From: Nitratifractor sp964650685
Lineage (GTDB): Bacteria; Campylobacterota; Campylobacteria; Campylobacterales; Sulfurovaceae
Assembly: GCA_964650685.1 (NCBI GenBank)
Contig: CAZYUW010000178.1
Span: 1 to 6,286 of the forward strand
Length of the DNA stretch: 6,286 bases
Direction of reading: 5' to 3'
Shown: positions 1 through 5,374 of the stretch, piece by piece
Layout of the letters: each line of letters starts with the position of its first letter
How positions within the stretch are numbered: position 1 is the first letter of the stretch
Translations under genes and position numbers: made by a program
The notes under the pieces: generated by a model
Told to the model about the DNA's origin: nothing
Databases searched by the model: none
Seen by the model: only the letters and a program-made list of their open reading frames with translations

Positions 1-20
1 CAGGTGGCTTTGCTTCTCTT

Positions 21-135
21 GGCGGTGCTGCCAGAGAGAGGGTCACACCCGGCTCCATACCGAACCCGGAAGTTAAGCCTCTCATCGCCGATGATACTGC
101 ACCCTACGGGTGTGGGAACGTAGGTCAGTGCCGTC
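21..135 (+). rRNA. rrf: 5S ribosomal RNA
   Basis: The conserved 5S core is visible, including the stretch ending in CCGAACCCGGAAGTTAAG (loop B/C region) and the later GGGAACGTAGGTC. The ends are set by helix I: GGCGGTGCTG at 21–30 pairs with CAGTGCCGTC at 126–135, ten base pairs including G·U pairs. The mature RNA is about 115–119 nt, normal for bacteria; a base or two may be added at each end. It is a structural RNA of the 50S subunit. Bases 1–20 are presumably 23S–5S spacer, with the rest of the rRNA operon upstream of the window. Confidence 0.97.
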
Positions 136-205
136 TTGAGAGTTTCTTTCTCGACTACTTCAACAAATCATTTTATATATTCAGTAGATATTCATACCTG
201 TTTTT

Positions 206-235
206 ATGGATCATAGTGTCACCTTGATCATTTTA
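206..235 (+). terminator. Weak possible rRNA-operon terminator
   Basis: A 5-bp stem, GATCA (209–213) with TGATC (225–229), closes an 11-nt loop. It extends by two A/T pairs across a bulged G and is followed by ATTTTA. It is the only hairpin with a short T-run downstream of the 5S gene. The stem is short and the tail has only four T, so this is a low-confidence call. The rRNA transcript may instead end at the stronger palindrome at 241–268, or read through into the small genes. Confidence 0.22.
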
Positions 236-252
236 CTCGATAAAGCTATCAT
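224..252 (+). promoter_or_regulatory. Candidate sigma70 promoter, distal
   Basis: TTGATC (224–229) and TATCAT (247–252) are separated by 17 bp, giving 4/6 and 5/6 matches to the −35 and −10 consensus. Transcription would start near 259 and leave a leader of about 120 nt before the ATG at 381. The −10 lies inside the left arm of the palindrome at 241–268, so a factor bound there would block it. A second candidate promoter lies closer to the gene. Confidence 0.35.
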
Positions 253-268
253 GAGCATGATTGCTTTA
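241..268. repeat. 28-bp imperfect palindrome (operator or hairpin)
   Basis: The left arm TAAAGC-T-ATCATG (241–253) mirrors the right arm CATGAT-T-GCTTTA (256–268) around a central AG. Twelve of thirteen arm positions pair; the only mismatch is T247/T262. Neither side carries a T-run, so a classical intrinsic terminator is unlikely. The near-absent loop and overlap with a candidate −10 fit a dimeric repressor site at least as well as an RNA hairpin. Confidence 0.5.
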
Positions 269-318
269 GCTTCAAAACTCTTGAGGGATGGATAACTGTG
301 TCGTTTCGTTGGGTTGTT

Positions 319-326
319 GGGGGGGG
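319..326. repeat. G8 homopolymer run
   Basis: Eight consecutive G lie in the non-coding region before the small gene pair, directly upstream of the candidate −35 at 327–332. In Campylobacterota, G-runs of about this length are known sites of slipped-strand phase variation. Slippage here would not fuse a reading frame to the gene at 381, because a TAG at 357–359 closes that frame. Any effect would be on promoter activity. Confidence 0.6.
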
Positions 327-357
327 TTGGAATCTGTTTATTGTGCTTTGGTAGAAT
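327..357 (+). promoter_or_regulatory. Candidate promoter for the small gene pair
   Basis: TAGAAT (352–357) is preceded by GG, matching the gnTAnAAT −10 typical of Campylobacterota vegetative promoters. The −35 is poor: TTGGAA at 327–332 with a long 19-bp spacer, as is common in this group. Transcription would start near 364, leaving a short leader of about 17 nt before the ATG at 381. Confidence 0.45.
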
Positions 358-380
358 AGGCAAAAAAGATTCGGAATGTC

Positions 381-632
381 ATGAAACAGTGGATGATGGA
401 AAAGATGCTATATCTGCCGGAAAAGGTCAGATCCAAAGCCAGAGAGAGATTGCGGGAAAAAGCGCTTTCCAGAACACATGCGAGGCTCGTCATAAGCGGT
501 GTTGATATAGACACTTTGAGCGATGACGATCTGGAGGTGATCATTGCCGACGAGGAGAACAAACTGATAGACGAATACAAAAGCAGAGGCATAATAGCTC
601 TGCTCGCGCTGTTGGGGATCAGCTGGTTCTGA
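381..632 (+). CDS. Small protein of unknown function, hydrophobic tail
   Basis: I do not recognise this 83-residue protein. Residues 7–35 are strongly basic and probably helical (lysines, arginines and glutamates between EKM and THARL). Residues 41–65 are acidic, centred on DTLSDDDLEVIIADEEN. The last 13 residues (GIIALLALLGISWF region) are hydrophobic, too short for an ordinary membrane span but able to dip into a membrane. The ATG at 381 is the first start after an in-frame TAG at 357–359; its Shine-Dalgarno match is weak, and the ATGs at 393, 396 or 405 are alternatives. The gene sits one base before the membrane-protein gene at 634, so the two are probably co-transcribed and translationally coupled. 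The two products may act together at the membrane; that is inference from spacing. An overlapping reading frame from 314 (TTG) has poor composition and is less likely. Confidence 0.7.
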   Translation: MKQWMMEKMLYLPEKVRSKARERLREKALSRTHARLVISGVDIDTLSDDDLEVIIADEENKLIDEYKSRGIIALLALLGISWF

Positions 633-633
633 G

Positions 634-1059
634 ATGTATCACTATCTGAAATGGGCAGCTCTATCACTCTTTTTTAAGCGCAATATTCGCTATCTGATCT
701 TGATCGTTATTTCCCTGATCGGGATCTACGGAGCGGATGCAGTCTATACCGATCTTGTGGACTACTTCGTCGTCACCGATCGCAAAGATAGCCTGCTCTA
801 TCTGCTTATAGGCAAATGGGTCACAATAGCGATCATGGTACTTTTGCTCATAGTCTCGATCATGAGACTGGGCTTCTCCAAAAAAGAGGGAAAAAGGTAT
901 GAAAAAAGCGGAGAAAAGAAGCCGGTCGTATCGCAGCCCAGCGACAATATAATGAAGCGTCTCGAGAAGTTCAGGGGAGACAAAAAGCTCAGAAATCGAG
1001 CTGAGATGGCGCTCGAAAAGAGAGGATCGATCAAAAAGGAGACGCAGAAGGAGAAATAG
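634..1059 (+). CDS. Two-helix membrane protein of unknown function with lysine-rich tail
   Basis: This 141-residue protein belongs to no family I recognise. It has two clear hydrophobic segments, at about residues 17–36 (YLILIVISLIGIYGA) and 57–79 (LIGKWVTIAIMVLLLIVSIM). The loop between them is acidic (DAVYTDLVDYFVVTDRKDS). The tail from about 84 to 141 is very rich in Lys, Arg and Glu and probably forms a soluble helix or coiled coil in the cytoplasm. Positive charges before helix 1 and after helix 2 place both ends in the cytoplasm. The ATG follows the stop of the upstream gene by one base (TGAgATG) with no strong Shine-Dalgarno sequence, which suggests stop–restart coupling. It converges on the PAP2 gene 36 bp away, with no visible terminator between them. 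The role is unknown; a regulatory or scaffolding partner of the 83-residue protein is a guess. Confidence 0.8.
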   Translation: MYHYLKWAALSLFFKRNIRYLILIVISLIGIYGADAVYTDLVDYFVVTDRKDSLLYLLIGKWVTIAIMVLLLIVSIMRLGFSKKEGKRYEKSGEKKPVVSQPSDNIMKRLEKFRGDKKLRNRAEMALEKRGSIKKETQKEK

Positions 1060-1095
1060 CCGCGCAAAAGGGAGTCAGTGTAGATGCGATACCGA

Positions 1096-1713
1096 TCAAC
1101 GCCTGTGGGAGATTTTGGCCTCTATCCAAATAAAGATCAGTATCGTAAGTGAGGATACCGACAATCCCAGCCCCCAGCCCGCAAGCACATCAGATGCCCA
1201 GTGGGCGTTCAGGTATATTCTGCTGAAGCCTATTGCCAAAGGCCACAGCATGACAACTACAGAAAGTCTGCTTCCTCTAAATATCCATGCCAGTGCTATC
1301 GCGAGTGCCATCGATGTGGAGGCGTGCCACGACGGGAAGGAGTGGCTGGATATCTCGACCAGCTTTTCGGTCGGCCTTGCTCTTTCTATCAGGTTTTTGG
1401 CAACCGTCGTCATTGTCGCGGTGGCTGCTATCGACACGAGTAGTGAAAACGACGCGATTTTGTGTTTGCGCACGAAGAGTATGATAGATAGAGCGACAGT
1501 GAACGAAAAGAGTGCCGGTGGACTGTTTAAGTGCGTCAACGGAATGACAATGGCACTTATGTTCCGCTGTTGTATATATTTTACATATGATGAAAGATAC
1601 TTGTCGAAAGGTATGATCGCCCCATTTTTGTAAAGTATATATATTGACACGAAAAGAACTAATCCTGTCAAAAAGTACGATATATAGAGTTTTTTATACT
1701 TTTTGTATTGCAT
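1096..1713 (-). CDS. PAP2-family membrane phosphatase
   Basis: This 205-residue integral membrane protein carries the complete three-part signature of the PAP2 (type 2 phosphatidic acid phosphatase) superfamily. KNLIERARP (106–114) is the KX6RP motif, PSWH (127–130) is PSxH, and SRIYLNAHWASD (164–175) is SRX5HX3D. His130, His171 and Asp175 would be the catalytic residues and Arg113 and Arg165 phosphate binders. There are about six hydrophobic segments, near 11–29, 66–81, 86–105, 133–146, 150–163 and 177–198. Family members remove phosphate from lipid or isoprenoid phosphates, for example undecaprenyl pyrophosphate, phosphatidylglycerophosphate or lipid A. The substrate cannot be read from sequence. 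Trp129 replaces the common Gly or Thr of PSGH/PSTH. The ATG is supported by AAGGCGG at 1722–1728, 8 nt upstream. It is co-directional with prfA but separated by 175 bp, so it probably has its own promoter. Confidence 0.92.
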   Translation of the reverse strand: MQYKKYKKLYISYFLTGLVLFVSIYILYKNGAIIPFDKYLSSYVKYIQQRNISAIVIPLTHLNSPPALFSFTVALSIILFVRKHKIASFSLLVSIAATATMTTVAKNLIERARPTEKLVEISSHSFPSWHASTSMALAIALAWIFRGSRLSVVVMLWPLAIGFSRIYLNAHWASDVLAGWGLGLSVSSLTILIFIWIEAKISHRR

Positions 1714-1888
1714 ATCTGTGCCGCCTTTGGTGGTCGATGCTGCGCGACGGAAAAGCTACTCTGTCGCTACAGTTTCGGTGTGTCAAGCCTTTGCTTGCCG
1801 GAGTCACAAGATGGTTGATATCCACATGGTTTATGAGGCCGCGCTATTTAGCCAGGCCCATTCATGGTTTCATGAAACTGTTCGCTTC

Positions 1889-2956
1889 TCAGAGACCAGC
1901 TTCCTTGATCGCTTCCGCTTGAGCGTGTGCGATCAGAGGATCTATCACCTGCTCGAGACTTCCGTTGTTCATGATATCGTCCAGGGAGTACAGGGTGAGC
2001 CCTATACGATGGTCGGTGATGCGATTTTGTGGGTAGTTGTAGGTTCGGATCTTTTCGCTTCGGTCGCCACTGCCTACCTGAAGTTTACGCTGAGCGGATG
2101 TTTCGTCCATCTGTTCGCGCATCATCGCCTCATGGACTCTGGCTTTCAAAACCTTCATCGCCTTGTCCCTGTTTTTGTGCTGAGACTTTTCGTCCTGTAT
2201 AGCGACGACAATTCCTGTAGGCAGATGTGTCAACCTGACGGCCGAGTCGGTCGTATTCACACTCTGTCCTCCACAGCCGCTGGAGCGGTAGACATCCATC
2301 TTTATATCACTCTGTTTTATTTCAACTTCCACATCTTCCACTTCCGGTATCACCGCGACGGTGATCGCGGATGTGTGTACCCGTCCCTGTGTTTCGGTTT
2401 CTGGCACTCTCTGAACACGATGTGTTCCAGCTTCGAACTTCAGCTTGCTGTAGACGCTCTCTCCTTTGATGAGCGCGATCAACTCTTTGTATCCGCCCGC
2501 ACTTCCTTCGGAAGAGCTCACTATCTCCACTTTCCAGCCCTGTTTTTCCGCAAAGCGCAGATACATCCTGAATATGTCTTCGACGAAGAGAGCGCTTTCG
2601 TCCCCTCCCGTACCTGCTCTAAGCTCGAGATATATGTTTTTGTCATCGTTTGGATCTTTCGGGATCATCAGTACTTTGATCTCGTCCTCGAGTCTATCCA
2701 GCAAGGGTTCGAGTTCGGTCAACTCTTCTTTCGCGAGATCTCCGAGCTCTTCGTCTCCAAGCAGCTCCCTGTTCTCCTCTATCGCTTCGGAGGTCTCTAT
2801 GTATTTGCGGGCTTTTTCGACAAGTTGAGAGATGGAGGACTGCTCTTTGCTGAGTTCAGTCATTTTTTTTATATCTGACGAAATTTCAGGAGAACTCAGG
2901 AGAGTGTTTATCTCTTCGTATCTGTCTATAAACGGCAGGAGCTTCTCTTTCAGCAT
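1889..2956 (-). CDS. prfA: Peptide chain release factor 1
   Basis: RF1 reads UAA and UAG stop codons in the ribosomal A site and triggers peptide release. The 355-residue length is normal for the family. The N-terminal coiled domain covers about 1–100. Codon-recognition domain 2 contains HRVQRVPETETQGRVHTS, with the PxT selector tripeptide as Pro-Glu-Thr (185–187). The catalytic GGQ is at 229–231, within SSGCGGQSVNTTDSAVRL, and is followed by THLPTGIVV. RF1 rather than RF2 is supported by the PxT motif (RF2 has SPF) and by the absence of an RF2-type programmed frameshift. The ATG has a strong AGGAAG at 2962–2967, 5 nt upstream. The gene lies downstream of rpsT with a 75-bp gap holding a hairpin. 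Its own stop is TGA, decoded by RF2, so RF1 shortage would not cause read-through here. An A8 run lies near the 5' end of the coding strand (2863–2870). Confidence 0.98.
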   Translation of the reverse strand: MLKEKLLPFIDRYEEINTLLSSPEISSDIKKMTELSKEQSSISQLVEKARKYIETSEAIEENRELLGDEELGDLAKEELTELEPLLDRLEDEIKVLMIPKDPNDDKNIYLELRAGTGGDESALFVEDIFRMYLRFAEKQGWKVEIVSSSEGSAGGYKELIALIKGESVYSKLKFEAGTHRVQRVPETETQGRVHTSAITVAVIPEVEDVEVEIKQSDIKMDVYRSSGCGGQSVNTTDSAVRLTHLPTGIVVAIQDEKSQHKNRDKAMKVLKARVHEAMMREQMDETSAQRKLQVGSGDRSEKIRTYNYPQNRITDHRIGLTLYSLDDIMNNGSLEQVIDPLIAHAQAEAIKEAGL

Positions 2957-2980
2957 CGATACTTCCTGAATTGATTGTCA

Positions 2981-3001
2981 GGATCGCGTTTACCGCGATC
3001 C
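2981..3001 (-). promoter_or_regulatory. Hairpin between rpsT and prfA
   Basis: A perfect 8-bp GC-rich stem, GGATCGCG (2981–2988) with CGCGATCC (2994–3001), closes a 5-nt loop. In the rpsT→prfA direction it begins about 30 nt after the rpsT stop and ends about 13 nt before the prfA Shine-Dalgarno. No T-run follows on this strand, so it is not a full intrinsic terminator. A processing or stability element, or a partial attenuator lowering RF1 relative to S20, is more likely. Read on the + strand it is followed by AGTTTTTGG, but no + gene ends here. Confidence 0.6.
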
Positions 3002-3031
3002 AGTTTTTGGGAGAGCTTTGTCTGTTTGTGT

Positions 3032-3301
3032 TTAAGCCGCTTCTATACTGTTTACGAGTTTGTGGAGTCGGCTTACTTTGCGGGATGCGGTCTGCTTTTT
3101 CAAAAAACCTTTACTTACGAAATGATGCAGTTGCCTGTTGGCGATCTTGAAAGCCGCCGCGGCCTTCTCTTTGTCTCCGGACTCTACAGCTTCCCTTACG
3201 GCTCTGACGATGTTTTTGAGCCTCGTTCTGTAGTATCTGTTCCTTTCGGTCTTTTTGATCGTCTGCTTGATCCTCTTTTTTGCGGATTTATGATGTGCCA
3301 T
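3032..3301 (-). CDS. rpsT: 30S ribosomal protein S20
   Basis: S20 is a small basic helical-bundle protein that binds the 16S rRNA 5' domain and helix 44 in the 30S subunit. The 89-residue product opens with the family hallmark MAHHKSAKKRIKQTIK, followed by ERNRYYRTRLKN and the C-terminal KGFLKKQTASRKVSRLHKLV. The length is as expected. AGGAAGG at 3309–3315, 7 nt upstream, is a very strong ribosome binding site and fixes the ATG. It is followed by prfA on the same strand and diverges from glmM, 280 bp away. In E. coli, S20 represses its own translation; a small inverted repeat in the leader here (3329–3343) could play a similar role, which is inference. Confidence 0.98.
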   Translation of the reverse strand: MAHHKSAKKRIKQTIKKTERNRYYRTRLKNIVRAVREAVESGDKEKAAAAFKIANRQLHHFVSKGFLKKQTASRKVSRLHKLVNSIEAA

Positions 3302-3328
3302 ATATTTTCCTTCCTGATCTGCTGTATT

Positions 3329-3343
3329 TTTGGAATTTCCAAA
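3329..3343 (-). repeat. Inverted repeat in the rpsT leader
   Basis: TTTGGA (3329–3334) and TCCAAA (3338–3343) pair perfectly around ATT. The element lies about 14 nt upstream of the rpsT Shine-Dalgarno. It could be a weak leader hairpin or a short protein-binding palindrome. With only 6 bp it may be chance in AT-rich DNA. Confidence 0.3.
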
Positions 3344-3460
3344 TTATGATATTTCTCCATCACATCGGTCGTTGTACTGTGTATAGAGTCTATTTAGTGG
3401 GCGCATAATATCCAAAACTTTATTAATCGATAATTAACTCTTTAGCTGTAGAAGGAAATA

Positions 3461-3490
3461 TTACAATGATTTTTAAAATTTGGATAGAAT
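3461..3490 (+). promoter_or_regulatory. Predicted glmM–lspA operon promoter
   Basis: TAGAAT (3485–3490), preceded by GA, gives the Campylobacterota-type −10 gnTAnAAT, in the same form as the candidate before the gene at 381. TTACAA (3461–3466) is a weak −35 with an 18-bp spacer, and the surrounding DNA is AT-rich. Transcription would start near 3497, leaving a leader of about 85 nt before the glmM GTG. Confidence 0.6.
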
Positions 3491-3502
3491 TGCATAATTC
3501 CA

Positions 3503-3549
3503 AGCCGGTCGTCACTGTTCCTGTGGATCATGGAAAGAGACAGACGGCT
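3503..3549 (+). promoter_or_regulatory. Possible structured glmM 5' leader
   Basis: Nested complementary blocks lie between the predicted start of transcription and the glmM ribosome binding site. AGCCG (3503–3507) pairs with CGGCT (3545–3549), CTGT (3515–3518) with ACAG (3540–3543), and TTCC (3518–3521) with GGAA (3532–3535); the last two share T3518 and compete at that base. The helices are short, and no known riboswitch consensus is recognisable. The glmS ribozyme is not expected here and is not seen. Confidence 0.25.
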
Positions 3550-3581
3550 CGAACTGTAAAGAAACTTTAGAAGGGTGTAAA

Positions 3582-4919
3582 GTGGGACTTTTTGGAACCG
3601 ATGGTGTAAGAGGGAAAGCCGGCATTGTGGTCACCGCACCTGCGGCGATGCGTCTGGCCATGGCAACGGGCATACACTTCAGGCCTCATGCCAAAACCAA
3701 TAAAATTCTTGTAGGCAAAGATACCAGGAGAAGCGGTTACATGGTCGAGAATGCCATTGTCTCTGGGTTGACTGCCGTAGGATACGATGTGATTCAGATA
3801 GGTCCCATGCCTACGCCAGCCGTGGCTTTTTTGACTGAAAATATGCGATGTGACGCGGGTATCATGATATCTGCCAGCCACAACCCGTACAGCGACAACG
3901 GAATAAAGTTTTTCGACAAAGAGGGCAACAAGCTTAGTCGCGAAGATGAGAGGCGCATCGAGGAGATATACGAAGATACGGGGTTGATAGAGGATTCACA
4001 GGCGGTTGACAGGGCGATAGGCAAATCCAAAAGGATCGACGATGTCGTCGGCAGGTATATCGTGCATATCAAAAACTCATTTCCGAGAAGCTTGACACTT
4101 TCAGGCCTGAAAGTGGTTGTGGACTGCGCCAACGGCGCTGGTTACAAGGTGGCTCCTACCATACTCGGAGAGCTGGGAGCCGATATAGTCGTTACAGGCG
4201 ACAAACCCGATGGTTTCAATATAAACGAAGGTTGCGGCGCCATGCATCCGGAGAGGCTGGCCGAAGAGGTGCTCAGACACGGAGCGGATGCAGGGGTGGC
4301 TCTCGATGGAGATGCGGACAGACTGGTAATGGTGGACGAGAAGGGCAGGGTTGTCGATGGTGACAAACTCATGGCCGTGCTTGCCGTCTACCTGCACGAG
4401 AGAGGTCTTTTGCGCAATGATGCGATCGTCTCGACGGTGATGAGCAACAGCGCTCTGGACGACTATCTGAAACGATACGGTATCGATACATACAGGAGCA
4501 GTGTGGGCGACAAGAATGTAGTGGAGATGATGCAGAGGCACAATCTGAATTTCGGAGGAGAGCAGAGTGGTCATATCATCTTTGGTGACTTCGCCAAAAC
4601 AGGAGATGGAATATCGAGCGCTCTTCAGGCGCTGGCCTGTCTCGTTGACAGTGGAAGCAGGGCGAGCGAAAAGTTCGATCCTTTTGAAAGCTACCCTCAG
4701 ATACTTGTAAATATACCGGTTGTCGAAAAGAGAAGTTTTGAGGAGATCGAAGGGTATGTGGAGCTGCTTTCCGAGATAGAGAGTGTCGGTATAAGGCATC
4801 TGTTCAGATACTCCGGTACCGAAAACAAGATCAGGCTGCTTCTCGAGGGGGAGGAGAGCGCCCTCCTCGAAAAGATGATGGGCAGAGTGGAAGAGTTTTT
4901 TCGAAAAGAGTTGTCGTAG
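3582..4919 (+). CDS. glmM: Phosphoglucosamine mutase
   Basis: GlmM interconverts glucosamine-6-phosphate and glucosamine-1-phosphate in the cytoplasm, feeding UDP-GlcNAc synthesis for peptidoglycan and lipopolysaccharide. All family landmarks are present in 445 residues, the usual length. The N-terminus is LFGTDGVRGKAG. The active-site loop ISASHNP has phosphoserine Ser99. The metal-binding loop DGDADR uses Asp242, Asp244 and Asp246. The sugar-specificity loop GGEQSGH is at 325–331, and the C-terminal phosphate-binding loop RYSGTENKIR starts at 409. GEQSG, rather than GEESG or GEMSG types, fits GlmM over phosphomannomutase. The GTG start is placed by AAGGG at 3571–3575, 6 nt upstream, and by alignment with the MxLFGTDGVRG family start. 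The stop TAG overlaps the lspA GTG by one base. It has its own predicted promoter and diverges from rpsT. Confidence 0.98.
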   Translation: MGLFGTDGVRGKAGIVVTAPAAMRLAMATGIHFRPHAKTNKILVGKDTRRSGYMVENAIVSGLTAVGYDVIQIGPMPTPAVAFLTENMRCDAGIMISASHNPYSDNGIKFFDKEGNKLSREDERRIEEIYEDTGLIEDSQAVDRAIGKSKRIDDVVGRYIVHIKNSFPRSLTLSGLKVVVDCANGAGYKVAPTILGELGADIVVTGDKPDGFNINEGCGAMHPERLAEEVLRHGADAGVALDGDADRLVMVDEKGRVVDGDKLMAVLAVYLHERGLLRNDAIVSTVMSNSALDDYLKRYGIDTYRSSVGDKNVVEMMQRHNLNFGGEQSGHIIFGDFAKTGDGISSALQALACLVDSGSRASEKFDPFESYPQILVNIPVVEKRSFEEIEGYVELLSEIESVGIRHLFRYSGTENKIRLLLEGEESALLEKMMGRVEEFFRKELS

Positions 4920-5374
4920 TGCGCAAAAGCGTGATATTTCTGCTGGCTCTTGTTGGGGTATTTCTCGTCGATGACGGTTTGAAGCAGCTGTTTCTCGATG
5001 GCTACGAGTGGCACAGTAGATGCATTTCGCTGGAGCTTCATATCAATCGCGGGGTCGCGTTCAGTCTGTTCGCTTTCCTTGGAGAGTGGCTCAAATGGCT
5101 TCAGGTAGTTCTCGTTACGGGCCTTTTCGCATACTTTGCCTGGACAGGTCTTTTGGCGGACTATCCTTTTCTTTCTGGATCTCTGATGGGGGCGGCTCTG
5201 GGGAACCTGAGCGATCGTTTCAGGCACGGAGGTGTGGTGGATTATGTATATTGGCATTGTGGATTCGATTTCGCGATATTCAATTTTGCCGATACGATCA
5301 TAGATCTAAGTATAGTTTCGATCCTGATCTCGGTCTATATGAAACAGAAAAAAGCAAAAGGAGTACGGCATTGA
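4919..5374 (+). CDS. lspA: Lipoprotein signal peptidase (signal peptidase II)
   Basis: LspA is an inner-membrane aspartyl protease that removes the signal peptide from diacylglyceryl-modified prolipoproteins. The 151-residue protein has four hydrophobic segments, near 4–18, 58–78, 84–96 and 120–140. Conserved blocks are in order: VDDGLK (17–22, in place of the usual DQxxK), INRGVAFS (42–49), GNLSDRFRHGGVVDYV with catalytic Asp108, and FNFADTIID with catalytic Asp125. The GTG start overlaps the glmM stop (TAGTG), with AAGAG at 4906–4910, 8 nt upstream. This fits tight translational coupling. The glmM–lspA pairing matches H. pylori HP0075–HP0074. The second Asp of VDDG, where Gln is usual, is a mild variant; catalysis should be intact. 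Confidence 0.97.
   Translation: MRKSVIFLLALVGVFLVDDGLKQLFLDGYEWHSRCISLELHINRGVAFSLFAFLGEWLKWLQVVLVTGLFAYFAWTGLLADYPFLSGSLMGAALGNLSDRFRHGGVVDYVYWHCGFDFAIFNFADTIIDLSIVSILISVYMKQKKAKGVRH

Noticed and set aside
136..154. TTGAGA…TCTCGA inverted repeat just after 5S as a terminator
   Set aside because: Only six pairs including a G·U, with a 7-nt loop and no T-run afterwards.
314..505. 63-codon + frame starting TTG inside the G8 region
   Set aside because: It overlaps the 83-residue frame in another phase, begins with a rare start without a ribosome binding site, and is not coupled to the downstream gene.
1714..1888. Gap between prfA and the PAP2 gene as a hidden small gene or RNA
   Set aside because: Frames on the − strand are closed within a few codons. 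A TTGACA at 1781–1786 (− strand) lacks a good −10, and the small hairpin at 1784–1797 has no T-run. I see nothing supportable here.
2863..2870. A8 run in the prfA coding strand as a programmed slippage site
   Set aside because: It encodes part of an ordinary IKKM segment, the frame is intact, and RF1 is not known to use frameshifting. Probably chance from Lys codons.
1703..2878. Long open frame (391 codons) on the + strand opposite prfA and part of the PAP2 gene
   Set aside because: It is antisense to clear prfA motifs (GGQ, PxT), its composition is rich in Cys, Phe, His and Ser with no recognisable domain, and it lacks a good start context. It is a shadow frame.
4101..4799. 232-codon frame on the − strand
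   Set aside because: It is antisense to the metal-binding and specificity loops of glmM; no motifs of its own.
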